From assembly GCA_039090855.1 (NCBI GenBank), contig CM077034.1, positions 11,796,984-11,860,983 on the forward strand: a stretch of 64,000 nt of DNA, written 5' to 3'. Below, piece after piece: positions 40,015-49,582 of this stretch. Both the position numbers and the translations under genes were made by a program. Source of the DNA: Macrothele yani (taxonomy: Eukaryota > Arthropoda > Arachnida > Araneae > Macrothelidae). Position 1 is the first letter of the stretch. Each line of letters opens with the position of its first letter. The notes beneath the pieces were generated by a model. The model had not been told where the DNA came from. It saw only the letters and a list, made by a program, of their open reading frames with translations, and did not search any database.

Positions 40015-40109
40015 GCCGCCCCGGTGGCGCACTGGTCTAAGCGCGTGCTCATGACCATTCGTCCGAGAAGGGTCCGGGTTTTTTTTATTGGAGGTTTAAC
40101 GACCATCGT
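40015..40109. mobile_element. Truncated SINE head fused to an inverted SINE tail
   Basis: A + strand head (40015-40080) stops in the B box after GGTCCGGG. It joins directly to TTTTTTATTGGAGGTTTAACG, the start of a minus-strand copy, which itself stops at 40109. This is a rearranged composite rather than a simple insertion. Confidence 0.8.
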
Positions 40110-40324
40110 GCCGCCCCGTTGGCGCAGTGGTCTACGGCGCTGGCCTCTGATCATTCGTCCGTAAGGGGTCCGGGTTCGAATACCGTCAGGCATGGATGTT
40201 GTGTTTGTCTTACGGCACTGGCTCTCTCCCTTCCCTGGAACCAGTGACCCTAAATTAGGGACGGGCGACTGCTTATAGCCCATTGAGTTGCTCACGGTGG
40301 TCGTTAAACCTCCAATAAAAAAAA
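40110..40324 (+). mobile_element. tRNA-derived SINE, full length
   Basis: Starts GCCGCCCCGTTGG and ends with an A tail. The B-box region has small changes (GGTTCGAATACC). It forms an inverted pair with the next copy. Confidence 0.9.
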
Positions 40325-40519
40325 CCGACCACCGTGAGCAACTCAATGGGCTATAACCAGTCGCCCGTCCCTAATTTAGGGTCACTGGTTCCAGGGAAGA
40401 GAGAGAGCCAGTGCCGTAAGAAAAACACAACATCCATGCCTCACTGGGATACGAACCCGGACCCCGTTCGGACGAATGATCAGAGGTCATCGCTTAGACC
40501 ACTGCGCCACCGGGGCGGC
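40325..40519 (-). mobile_element. tRNA-derived SINE, minus orientation, lacking its tail
   Basis: Begins CGACCACCGTGAGC directly after the A tail of the preceding copy and runs to CACCGGGGCGGC, a complete head in complement. With 40110-40324 it makes an almost perfect inverted repeat of about 195 bp with a spacer of a few bases. Confidence 0.9.
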
Positions 40520-40637
40520 GGGTCCGGGTTGAAATCCCGGTGGCATGGATGTTGTGTTTGTCTTACGACACGGGTTCTCTCCTTTCCTTGGAACCAGTGA
40601 CCTGAAATTAGGAATGGGTGACTGCTTATAGCCCACG
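40519..40637 (+). mobile_element. 5'-truncated SINE fragment
   Basis: Starts within the B-box arm (GGGTCCGGGTTGAAATCCCGG) and ends at GCTTATAGCCCA; it is more diverged than its neighbours. Confidence 0.8.
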
Positions 40638-41241
40638 GACCTTATTTAAGTGACGTCGGAACTCAGAAGTGGATTTCTGCGGACTAACATGGTTGCTGAT
40701 TCAGTGTTGTCCCTATTTGATTACTCACTACTGTGGGCCAATTTTTAAGAAGAAATTAATTTCTCAGATGAACAACTCAAGGTTGCAAAAATATACGAAG
40801 ACAATTTAGTGTTCAATGTTTATTTCTCATGATGCAGGAGAAAATTGCCATTAGTCATGATGAAGCATTTCTCATGTACGGTATATTAAATTTTCACGTT
40901 CTTATTGTCAGGCATTGGCGAAACATCTGAACCATAAACTTGGGAACCATTTTTTTTGAAAAACAAAACTTTTTAGAAGCCCCGTCAAATACGTAATATG
41001 GAAACAGTGGTTAAAAAAACAATAGCTAAAAACTTCCTACTATCGCACGCTAAGCAATCTGCTCAAAAACTAAACCAATGCGTAAGATTAAATAAAAGAA
41101 AAATTATAGATATCTTTGTTTCGCTCTTTGGGGAAAGAACGCAGAACTTAATTCGTATTTACCGATCCAAATATACCATGAGTTTCCTCCTTCCACCTTT
41201 TTTCTTTTTGAAATTGCAATTCGTCGGAGCACTAAAAGGTT
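40638..41241. other. A/T-rich sequence with no recognised feature
   Basis: No element, RNA gene or convincing coding exon is visible. A + strand frame of 85 codons at 40998-41255 has no recognisable domain and ends in a hydrophobic run from a T-rich stretch. Confidence 0.5.
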
Positions 41242-41580
41242 TCAGCTGCCTTTGATCGAAATGTCATAATATCCAAAATATTTTTCGCTAAATTGTGTAG
41301 AACATATTCGAGAATGCACATTGTGATGGAAATCCTCGCATTTCATTTTACACTGGCATTCCTTTAACAATTTCGGCTTTTTCAGGGAAAATTTTTGGAA
41401 AGATACCGCTTCCTCTATGCATTTTAGGTGGCAGGCTTTATTGGCAGAACCGTACGATGAACAAAAGTTAGAAGCCGCCAGGTGTGAGATTTTGGCGTCG
41501 TTTATATAACACCTATGTAACTTCAACGGGTGTATTTTGCAATTGGCAATCTCAGCGGTCAGCTCTCCCTCTAGCGGCAA
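41242..41580 (-). CDS. Possible Cys-rich exon of unknown gene
   Basis: A minus-strand open frame of 112 codons with clustered cysteines (CQCKMKC near residue 80) and the phrase HSRICSTQF. The spacing vaguely recalls the start of Cys-rich domains found in many uncharacterised arthropod proteins, but I cannot name a family. It is not similar to any repeat in the window. The complete SINE at 41632-42398 starts only about 50 bp upstream of its first codon. It could equally be a chance open frame. Confidence 0.25.
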   Translation of the reverse strand: MPLEGELTAEIANCKIHPLKLHRCYINDAKISHLAASNFCSSYGSANKACHLKCIEEAVSFQKFSLKKPKLLKECQCKMKCEDFHHNVHSRICSTQFSEKYFGYYDISIKGS

Positions 41581-41631
41581 AAGGAAGAATTACTGTAGTA
41601 CGGGGAACGTTTTCGGCTCAATGCTTGGCTG

Positions 41632-42398
41632 TTTTTTTTTTTTTTTTTTTGATTGGAGGTTTAACGACCACCGTGAGCAACTCAATGGACTATAAGTAGT
41701 CGCCCGTCCCTAATTTAGGGTCACTGGTTCCAGGGAAGGGAGAGAGCCAGTGCCGTAAGACAAACACAACATCCATTCATTGATTGATTGGAGGTTTAAC
41801 GACCACCGTGAGCAACTCAATGGGCTATAAGCAGTCGCCCGTCCCTAATTTAGGGTCACTGGTTCCAGGGAAGGGAGAGAGCCAGTGCCGTAAGACAAAC
41901 ACAACATCCATTCATTGATTGATTGGAGGTTTAACGACCACCGTGAGCAACTCAATGGGCTATAAGCAGTCGCCCGTCCCTAATTTAGTGTCACTGGTTC
42001 CAGGGAAGGGAGAGAGCCAGTGCCGTAAGACAAACACAACATCCATTCATTGATTGAATGGAGGTTTAACGACCACCGTGAGCAACTCAATGGGCTATAA
42101 GCAGTCGGCCGTCCCTAATTTTGGGTCACTGGTTCCAGGGAAGGGAGAGAGCCAGTGCCGTAAGACAAACACAACATCCATTCATTGATTGATTGGAGGT
42201 TAAACGACCACCGTGAGCAACTCAATGGGCTATAAGCAGTCGCCCGTCCCTAATTTAGGGTCACTGGTTCCAGGGAAGGGAGAGAGCCAGTGCCGTAAGA
42301 CAAACACAACATCCATGCCTGACCGGGATTCGAACCCGGACCCCGTACGGACGAATGATCAGAGGCCATCGCTTAGACCACTGCGCGACCGGGGCGGC
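41632..42398 (-). mobile_element. SINE with five tandem copies of its body, flanked by a target duplication
   Basis: On the minus strand the head (complement at about 42315-42398, both pol III boxes intact) is followed by five copies of the 135-bp body. GATTGGAGG (GAATGGAGG in one) marks unit starts at 41651, 41786, 41921, 42056 and 42191. Units are joined by TTCATTGATT-type linkers, and the element ends in a T run (A tail) at 41632-41650. CTTGGCTGTT occurs at 41624-41633 and 42399-42408, so the whole multimer lies between copies of one target duplication. It either inserted as a multimer or expanded after insertion. Related copies nearby have a single body. Confidence 0.9.
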
Positions 42399-42484
42399 CT
42401 TGGCTGTTGGTAGATCGCTCATTACGTTCAGTTGTCGTAGTTTGGTGTATTTTTGCATTCATTCTGGAATTAGAGAGTTGTACA

Positions 42485-42567
42485 ATGGAGAATTCCGTGA
42501 AGAAGAACAAATCATATTGTTGTGTCCCGCAATGTCGTTCCCAAGGCTTCGGCTATGTTTTTCACAA
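42485..42567 (+). CDS. Possible first coding exon of a THAP-type zinc-finger protein
   Basis: An ATG at 42485 opens about 28 codons containing CCVPQC and a VFHK motif. This resembles the start of a THAP DNA-binding domain (C-x2-C near the N terminus, a conserved basic/aromatic stretch), which is often split by an intron early on. The exon would end before GTTAGT at 42568, splitting a Lys codon. The downstream Cys and His were not found in the next few hundred bases. The SINE multimer sits 77 bp upstream. It may belong to a host gene or a THAP-bearing transposon. Confidence 0.4.
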
Positions 42568-43018
42568 GTTAGTATAAACGTTTGTGCCTTGCGTTTGAAA
42601 TCCTTCCAGTGACATGCTACTAATCTAGTAACGTCTTTGAATGAATAATAAACAAGGCAGCATGTTTTTATTGCATAGTAGTAATTAAAAAATCCGCATT
42701 TCTACATAATCTTGAAAACAAATAATTGCTGTTATCCATATAAATTTAAACTTCATTATGGAACAAGATTTGCAATGTTCTGTCAACAGTCATCGGTTCA
42801 AAAACGCAGAACCCAATGATGATCAACAATTACCAATTCACAAACACTTTTAAGGAACAGAATGTTCAAAAATTACAAATGTTATTGTTGACAGTATTGA
42901 AAATGGGTCCTGGGAAACGTCAAGTGAAACGAAATGTCGGCTTTTAATAGTAATCCAGATTAGAACACCCCTGTCGGTATTACTATATCACTTGCCTGAA
43001 AATGTAAAAATAAAAATT
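42568..43018. other. No recognised feature
   Basis: A/T-rich sequence between the two putative exons; neither strand shows a convincing exon or element. Confidence 0.4.
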
Positions 43019-43020
43019 AC

Positions 43021-43343
43021 CTGTTACAGTAAAGCATTACTGATACACAGTGCTTACACGTTCCACTTCTGCCCGCTTTACAAGAGCACTCAAATGACTT
43101 TATAGAAATTTCACTGTTACTTGTATCTAAAACACCGTTGATGGAGTGAGGCGACGACGTTATTGCCGTGGACTGAATGCAGTGCGAAACTATGAGAATT
43201 TCTCTTCCATCTTCCTTTTTAATTACACAAGAAATTATATGGCCTACATTAACAATCACTTCCCCTTCTTTAATGCATCTTGAATTTTTGGAAGCGTCCA
43301 CAAATTTCATTATTTCAAGGATTGAAAGCGACAAACCAGCCAT
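43021..43343 (-). CDS. SWIM zinc-finger exon, first exon of an unidentified gene
   Basis: On the minus strand an ATG at 43343-43341 opens about 107 codons. Near the end is CSCKAGRSGTCKHC, which matches the SWIM pattern C-x-C-x(n)-C-x-H. It stops at a strong splice donor: CAG at the exon end, then GTAATT starting at 43020. SWIM domains occur in transposases of the MULE type, in nuclear regulators, and in invertebrate proteins that pair SWIM with a YqaJ-like nuclease. Which one applies cannot be told, as no downstream exon is recognised to the left. The residues before the finger form a plausible folded region without low-complexity sequence. Confidence 0.5.
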
Positions 43344-43439
43344 TCTAACATTCGACTTTATGGAAACACGTGCGACGTTACCCGTACTAGAGAAGTTTGT
43401 TTACGTTTGCGCAGCGCCCCCTATAGTTCGTTGAGGTTT

Positions 43440-43800
43440 CCAATTGAGTGGATTTTGGTTGCAGAAACTGTGTTAATATCAAACCGGAATGAATTATGCT
43501 TCATACACGAGTAAAGTTTTCAACTTTAATGTTATATTTTGTTTTGAATTCGCACTAATGTTCATTTATTTCATTTTAAAATAAAAATAGGAAGAGGTTC
43601 AAAATAATAAAGAACATAGGAAGCAAGTTATGATGCGAAATTCGAAACATTTGCGATGAAGGAAGGCGATTCGGTCAACATACAATGAATTGCAATAGCA
43701 TTGGAAACAATCAGCTTTCCCACACTTTGACGGGGGTTGCTCGCGGTTACAGGCTTAACGCAAAGTGGTACTGCTCCATTAACAAGGGCATCTCCAGATA
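43440..43800. other. No recognised feature
   Basis: A/T-rich intergenic sequence; nothing identifiable on either strand. Confidence 0.5.
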
Positions 43801-43810
43801 TATTATTCTA

Positions 43811-44023
43811 ACTTCCTTGGGTGGCATAGTGGTCTAAGCGATGGCCTCTGATCATTCGTCCGAAAGGGGTCCGTGTTAGAATCCCGGTGAGGCATGGATG
43901 TTGTGTTTGTCTTACGGCACTGGCTCTGTCCCTTCCCTGGAACCAGTGACCCTAAATTAGGGACGGGCGACTGGTTATAGCCCATTGAGTTGCTCACGGT
44001 GGTCGTTAAATCTCCAATCCAAT
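43811..44023 (+). mobile_element. tRNA-derived SINE, older copy
   Basis: The head has decayed at its start (CTTGGGTGGCATAGTGG) and in the B box (GTGTTAGAATCC). The body matches the family and ends TCTCCAATCCAATCC without a long A tail, so this copy is older than those at 39.5-40.3 kb. Confidence 0.9.
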
Positions 44024-44033
44024 CCAAATCCAC

Positions 44034-44106
44034 CCAACTGCTTATAGCCCATAGAGTTGCTCACGGTGGTAGTTAAACCTCCAATCAAAACAACAAAAAA
44101 ACAACA
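44034..44106 (+). mobile_element. SINE tail fragment
   Basis: Only the last third of the body (from AACTGCTTATAGCCCATAG to CTCCAATCAAAA) with an A-rich tail, directly after the preceding copy. Confidence 0.8.
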
Positions 44107-44147
44107 ACATTCAATCGTAAAATAAAAAAAACAGGAACAAAACCGTC

Positions 44148-44308
44148 AGGGTGCCGTGGTTACGGTTCTTGCATCACCCACATGGACAGGCCAAGGCATT
44201 GACCTACTCCCTTCACCATGAGCAGTGGTTCCTGTGTTGAATAATTATGATTGTTTATAGCCTTGAGAGTACTTCCTCGTCGTCGTTTAATCCGAAAATA
44301 AACAAAAC
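44148..44308 (+). mobile_element. Possible distant relative of the SINE family
   Basis: The last third (GATTGTTTATAGCC, then GTCGTCGTTTAATCC and an A-rich end) is collinear with GACTGCTTATAGCC, then GTGGTCGTTAAACCTCC in the main family. An intermediate GTGGTTCC stands near the GGAACCAGTG region. The start, GGGTGCCGTGGTTACGG, weakly recalls a tRNA A box. Similarity is confined to short stretches. Confidence 0.45.
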
Positions 44309-44355
44309 ACCCATTTTTATTTTTGAATATAACTGAAACAGATTTTGTTGGTTAA

Positions 44356-44412
44356 ATCGATTTATATTGTCCATGATGTTGTAAGCGCAGTTTGTTATCG
44401 ATGAAATCGATA
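44356..44412 (+). promoter_or_regulatory. Cluster of three ATCGAT motifs upstream of WDR43
   Basis: ATCGAT occurs at 44356-44361, within TATCGAT (44396-44402) and within ATCGATA (44406-44412), about 330-390 bp before the WDR43 start codon. In Drosophila, TATCGATA is the DREF-binding DRE found at housekeeping promoters; whether it works here is inference. Confidence 0.4.
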
Positions 44413-44623
44413 TTGTAATATATCTTCCTCGTTGTGGAAAAAGTTTTTTGTAAACTTTTAGGGATCAATAACCTGTTGTGGTAATCATGAATTAAAGTAG
44501 AATGCAATTTTAAGCTTTTGTTAGTTTTTTAATGTTGTTGTGAAATAACATCTGATTCTTACTGCGTAAATCTAGGTTATCTGTGATTATTTTTTGTAAT
44601 CGAAGTGTGGAGTTATGGATACT

Positions 44624-44733
44624 GAACACACGTGTGGCCGCTGCCGGATCGACTACTGATTTGGAAAAATAGTCTCGCTGTAGAAGTTTTCGTATCCTGT
44701 GCACGAAACGTCCGCATTTTTGAACACACGTGT
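44624..44733 (+). promoter_or_regulatory. Two CACGTG E-boxes before the WDR43 start
   Basis: The 12-mer GAACACACGTGT occurs twice (44624-44635 and 44722-44733), each containing CACGTG (44629-44634 and 44727-44732). Canonical E-boxes of this type are bound by Myc/Max-class factors at ribosome-biogenesis genes. The second copy ends one base before an upstream ATG at 44734. Confidence 0.5.
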
Positions 44734-44742
44734 ATGTATAAA

Positions 44743-44928
44743 ATGGGAAGTATTGGGGTTCAAGGACTGTTTTCCGTGGACTGTGAATATTTTGCGCATT
44801 GTACACCAGATGGGTGTCTAAAAATTTGGGACTCTGCGTCGGGATGTCTTCAACAGGAGTATACGCCAAGCTCGCATTTATCGGCAGCTTCGTCATGTGT
44901 GTCTTGGGGTCCAAGCCCGAGGAATTCA
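44743..44928 (+). CDS. WDR43: WDR43 (Utp5) coding exon 1
   Basis: WDR43 is a nucleolar WD40 protein of the t-UTP/UTP-A part of the small-subunit processome, needed for pre-rRNA transcription and early 18S processing. The 62 codons match the N terminus of animal WDR43. LKIWDS (residues 26-31) closes the first WD blade, followed by the family phrase QEYTPSSHLS (residues 39-48) and SCVSWGP. The exon ends in phase 0 at TCA before GTAAGT (44929), a strong donor. I chose ATG 44743, context AAAATGG; an in-frame ATG at 44734 would add three residues. The frame stays open upstream to at least 44632, but that stretch has no family similarity and holds the E-boxes. Exon 2 follows after a 12.8-kb intron. 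A minus-strand frame over the same bases is a shadow. Confidence 0.88.
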
Positions 44929-45441
44929 GTAAGTAATTTTGTATTTCAATTCTTTAATATATATTATAATTACTTGACCAGCACGGTGTGGGACAAGTAC
45001 TGTCCACGAAACTTGTACCATGTGTGCTCTTGGTCACAATGTATAGATTAAGACAGTTGTTAATTGCTTTGCAGCCTTAATGAGAGCAATGTTTTGGACA
45101 ACTAGCTTTATTGATGGAGTTAAAAAGTCGGGATGATCTGTGGGGTGTGAATTCGTTAAGTCTCATTATCTTAAACAACACTCAGCATATCATGGGGTAA
45201 AATGTTTGTGAGGCAAAGACCCCTCAGCCCATGACATACATAAGTTATGAATGATAACTAAAACCAAATTTTGTAAAGAAGCGATTTGATGTGTATGCAG
45301 TAAAACTTCCGAATAACGGGCAACGAGGGGGAAAGAAAAACTGTCCGTTACTTAGAAGTGACTGCTATTTGGAAAATCGTGTTATGACAGTGTACATGTA
45401 CTATGTATATAACGTACTTGCACTTTAAAAGATAAGTAAAT

Positions 45442-48225
45442 CATCATCATCATCATTGTCAACCATTATCAATCCACTGCTGGACGAAGGTCTCCCCAAG
45501 TTTCCTCCACAACGGTCTGTCTTGTGCCAGTCTCCTCCATGTCACCCCTGCATACTTTCGAATTTCATCCACCCATCTCCCATGTGGTCTTCTTCTGGGT
45601 CTTTTCCTGTCCCTTGGAATCCAATCTAAAATTTCGGCTGTCCATCGATGATCTGTCCTTCTGGCAGTATGTCCAGCCCATTGCCATTTCAGGGATTTAA
45701 CTCTGATCATGATGTCTTCCACTCTTGTCATTTTTCGGATCCACGAGTTCCTCTTCTTATCTCTCCTGGTTACACCAAGTATGCACCTCTCCATGCTTCT
45801 TTGAGTTGTCTGCAGCCTTTGTATGTCTCTTTTAGTTAAGGTCCACGTCTCTGCACCATACGTAAGCACTGGAAGGATGCATTGATCAAACACTTTTCTT
45901 TTAAGACATAATGGCATATTGCTCTTGAAAATTATGCTGTTTCTTCCAAAAGCTCTCCAGGCAAGTTTTGTACGCCGATTAATTTCTTCATCAATGTGAC
46001 CCTCACTTGATATCTGCTGTCCAAGATAAACGTACGTGTCTGTTATCTCCAGCTTTTCTCCATCAATCGATAAATCTTCATTTCTTGTAAAAGCATTGAA
46101 CATCACTTTTGTCTTCCGAAAGTTCATTTTTAATCCCACTTCTTTACTCTTGTCAGCAAGTTCCTGGATCATACTCTGCAGCTCTGATGGGCTAGTTGCA
46201 AAAATGACTACGTCATCAGCAAAACGAAGGTGGGTTTGATAATCTCCATTAATCTTTATCCCCTTGTTTTCCCAGCTCAGCGACTGAAAGACACCCTCCA
46301 ATGTGGCATTAAAGAGCTTCGGAGATATGGTGTCACCTTGTCTCACTCCCTTTCCAATTTTTATGTGTGTTGTATTTTCAAACAGCCTAATCTTTGCACT
46401 TGCATTTTCATAGATATTATTAATAATATTAATGTATGCATCTTCAATACCGCAGGTTTTCAGAGCCATTGTAACTGCTGATGGTTTCACCGAATCAAAG
46501 GCTTTTTCATAATCGATAAAAGCCATGCACAATGGAAGTTCATATTCCCTCGCTCTTTCAATTAGTTCTCTCAGCACATGGATATGATCTATTGTGCTGT
46601 AGCCACTCCTGAATCCAGCTTGTTCTCTCGGTTGAGCCATGTCCAGTGTTACCTTCAAGCGGTGTGAAAGAACTTTAGTGAAGATTTTATAAACTACTGA
46701 TAGGAGGCTGATAGGTCTGTAGTTTCCGAGATCCTCAATGTCACCTTTCTTATGTAGCAGGATCATTGTAGCGGTGTTCCAATCCTCAGGAATCTTTCCT
46801 TCATTAAGGCATCGAGTGAAAATTTGGGCGAGTACTGTTTCGATTTCTCCACTTGCTTCTTGTATGATGTCTACAGTAATTCCATCTTCTCCTGGAGCTT
46901 TTCCCCGCTTCATGTTCTTGATTGCATGTGCAACTTCTGCTGGAAGGACTGGAGAAACTCTGGTACTGGTATCTTTCATGATGTCTGGAGTGCATATATC
47001 ATCCCTTTCATATAATTTGGAGTAGAAATCTTTCACTCTTGTCAAAATTTCGCCTCTATTTCTTGTTACAGAACCATCTTCTTTTCTCAGTGCCATAATC
47101 TGTTTTCTTCCCATACTGAGATGTCCCTTTGCTATCTTTAGGCTTTGGTTGTTTTCAATTGCTTTCCTCACTAGTTCACAGTTGAATTTTCTTACGTCTT
47201 CAGTGATGCTTTTTCGTACTGTCTTGCATAGCTCTATATATTCCACTTTGGAAGTCACATCTTCTTTAGTTGTCCTCATCTCTCTTCTTTTTTGCATCAA
47301 CATTTTTGTTTTTCCTGATAATTTATTTACATGCAACTTGTTCTTAGACCCAGCTAATTTTGTTGCTGTTTCCATAAGAGCTTTGGTTACTTTTCTGTTA
47401 ACTTCAGAGATGTCCACTTCTTCCGATGTTAGGCCTTCTAAAGCAGAGAACCTGTTCTTCAGTTCCAACTTGAAGGTATTATGGTGTTTTTTAAGGTTGG
47501 TTATGTCAATAGATTTTGTTTGTCTTATGAGCTTGCCACGTTCAAGTTTAGTGTTGAGGTGCATCTTACATCTCACCAATCTATGGTCACTACCTGTGTT
47601 GAATTTGTTTAGCACACTGCAGTCTTCTATGACGAATTTTTTGTTACACATAATAAAATCAATTTCACTTGTCGTCCCATTTGGATGTCTCCATGTCCAT
47701 TTCCTGTGTGGCTTTTTCTTGAAGAAGGAGTTCAAGATGAAAAACCCTTCTGCCTCTGCAAACTCAACGAGAGTATTTCCACGCTGGTTTCTGTTGCCGT
47801 GACCGAATTTACCTACTGAAGTTTCATTCTGTTGCCGTTGCCCTATTTTTGCATTGAAATCTCCCATAATTATTTTCAAGTGCTGCTTACCTTTATTATT
47901 TAGATGACAAATTTCCTCATAAAATTCTTCAATTTCTTCTTCAGGATGACTTGTGGTGGGTGCATAAGTTTGAATAATCTGAGCCTGGTATCTTTTCGAG
48001 AGTTGGATAACAAGCCGTGCAGCTCTGTCAGAGGAACTTTCAACTTCTACAACTTTATCCTTCAGTTTCTTGTTTATTATAAATCCAACACCACTAGTTC
48101 TGCCAGTATCCGTCCCACGATAGTAGAAGAGATGTCCACTTTTCAGTTCGATGAGATCTTCTCCTTTTCTCCTTACCTCACTTAGCCCCACGATGTCCCA
48201 CTTGATCCTTTGTAGTTCTTCTTCC
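45442..48225 (-). mobile_element. RTE-clade non-LTR retrotransposon, 5'-truncated
   Basis: The element runs leftward. Its 3' end is a short (ATG)n repeat (45442-45457) directly after the stop codon, the usual 3' tail of RTE elements, with almost no 3' UTR. Its 5' end is truncated within the endonuclease. AGTAAAT occurs at 45435-45441 and 48226-48232, just outside the two ends, as a likely 7-bp target duplication. It lies antisense to WDR43 within intron 1. Confidence 0.88.
45459..48225 (-). CDS. RTE endonuclease/reverse transcriptase, open but N-terminally truncated
   Basis: A single open frame of 910 codons counted from the first ATG (48191), continuing upstream without a stop for about 11 more codons (ending IKWDIV) to the truncation. 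The APE-type endonuclease domain (residues 1-215) shows SEVR (E5), GDFNAKIG (110-117) and SDHRLV (201-206). Reverse transcriptase (about 415-700) shows FIDYEKAFD (558-566), GVRQGDTISP (615-624) and the catalytic FADD (657-660). A C-terminal region with a Trp- and Arg-rich end (about 830-910) is typical of RTE and CFDP2-like proteins. Complete family members carry roughly 30 more N-terminal residues with the first endonuclease Asn, which is missing here. No frameshift or internal stop is seen, so insertion was recent, but the missing start and endonuclease residue make autonomous activity unlikely. Confidence 0.92.
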
Positions 48226-48368
48226 AGTAAATATAAGTATGTAAATGCAATACAAAGAGCAAACTTGTATTAACCTTAATATATTTTAAAATATCCATCA
48301 AAACCTAAAAAGCAAATCGAGTATTGTTCTTGATATCAAGGACTATAGTCTTGTGACTATTATATATA

Positions 48369-49580
48369 CACTATCTACCAACAAGTAATTGGACACCTGT
48401 GATAGCAAAGAGAAACTAAGTTTATTCACCTTCAATAGTTGGTGGAACCTTCACGAACGGCAATTACAGCTGCAACCCTTCGGGGCATACTCTCAACCAG
48501 GCGTTGTACGATGGCTAGCGGTATTTTCTTCCACTCGGCTTGGAGATGACAAGTCAGTTCCTTCACCGATTTTGGACGGTTGGGGCAGCCCTTAAGTCAA
48601 CGCTCCAACTCGTCCCAGAGGTGCTCGATAGGGTTAAGGTCCGGGCTCTGCGCAGGCCAGTCCATTCGATTAACCCCATTGTCACCATACCAAGCCATGG
48701 TGGACCTCGCAACACGACAGGGGGCATTGTCATCCTGAAAGTAACATGGGTCCACCCCGTAAAACTGCCACTAAGTAGGAAGCGCATGGTCATCCAAATT
48801 GGTGCAGTAGGTCTCTGCGTTGAGTCTACCAGGAATAGCGACCAAGGGTTCCGTGCCATACCAGGATAAACGCCCCCATAGCATAATTTCACCACCGCCG
48901 AACTTCACAGTTGGCACAATACATTCCGGCAGGAGGCGTTCTCCTGGCAGACGCCAAACCCAGACCCTGCCATCCGAACGGTAGAGGGTGAACCTTGATT
49001 CGTCGCTCCAGAGAACCTGTTTACACTGTTCAACAGTCCACTGTCGATGTTCTTTGCACCACGTTAGCCGAGCAGCGCTATTGGACTTGGTGATCAAAGG
49101 CTTGTGGGCGGCAGCACGTCCATGATAACCGAGCAGATGGGCTTCCTTACGGATGGTATTCATCGAAAAAACACTCCCGGATGCCTGTTGAAACTCCTTG
49201 CAGATGTGGCCCATCGATTTGGTGCGGTTCTTCCGAATTTCTCTGGCCAGCACCCGTCGGTCTCCAACTCCCAGTTTTGTGGATCTGCCAGGTCGGGGCT
49301 CATTCCAACAGTCACCTCTCATCTTCCACTTGCCAATCACGTAGGCCACTGTCGATTTTGGGTACTTCAACTCGCTGGATATGTCACGTATGGATCAGCC
49401 ATTTCTGTGATACCCGACGATTACACCTTTCTCGAAATCAGAGAGCTGCGTGGCATCTTGCTTGCGACGGGTTGCGTTGTTCTTTCCCACATGATATTTA
49501 ACGTCGGCGACCGTAACGTGTATCAAGACCGCAGATATCGTCGATTGCAGGGGTGTCCAATTACTTGTTGGTAGATATTG
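48369..49580 (-). mobile_element. Tc1-type DNA transposon, complete ends, dead transposase
   Basis: Terminal inverted repeats start CACTATCTACCAACAAGTAA on the left (48369) and, in complement, CAATATCTACCAACAAGTAA on the right (49580), about 28 bp with one mismatch. They are flanked by the TA target duplication (48367-48368 and 49581-49582). Length 1212 bp. A second copy starts at 62859. Confidence 0.93.
48430..49500 (-). pseudogene. Tc1 transposase (DD34E), inactivated
   Basis: The reading runs right to left. An N-terminal helix-turn-helix region precedes KYPKSTVAYVIGKWK. The first catalytic Asp is in LWSDESRF, the second in FQDDNA, and the Glu in SPDLNPIEHLW, 34 residues after the second Asp, which defines the Tc1 DD34E group. 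It is broken by TGA at 49395-49397 (a likely CGA change; the second copy has CGA), by TAG at 48771-48773 after DDHALPT, and by a third stop after WDELER near 48595. All three catalytic residues are still present. The longest intact piece is 199 codons (48771-49370). Confidence 0.9.
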
Positions 49581-49582
49581 TA

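Noticed and set aside
39525..40600. Several 85-120-codon frames with the repeated phrase VSNSMGYKQSPVPNLG
   Set aside because: All are translations of the SINE body and head; the phrase recurs wherever the SINE does.
44632..44742. Longer WDR43 N terminus from an upstream in-frame ATG
   Set aside because: The added residues show no family similarity and the stretch contains the duplicated E-box 12-mer, so it is better read as promoter or 5' UTR.
47149..47802. Plus-strand frame of 217 codons
   Set aside because: Antisense shadow of the RTE reverse transcriptase gene.
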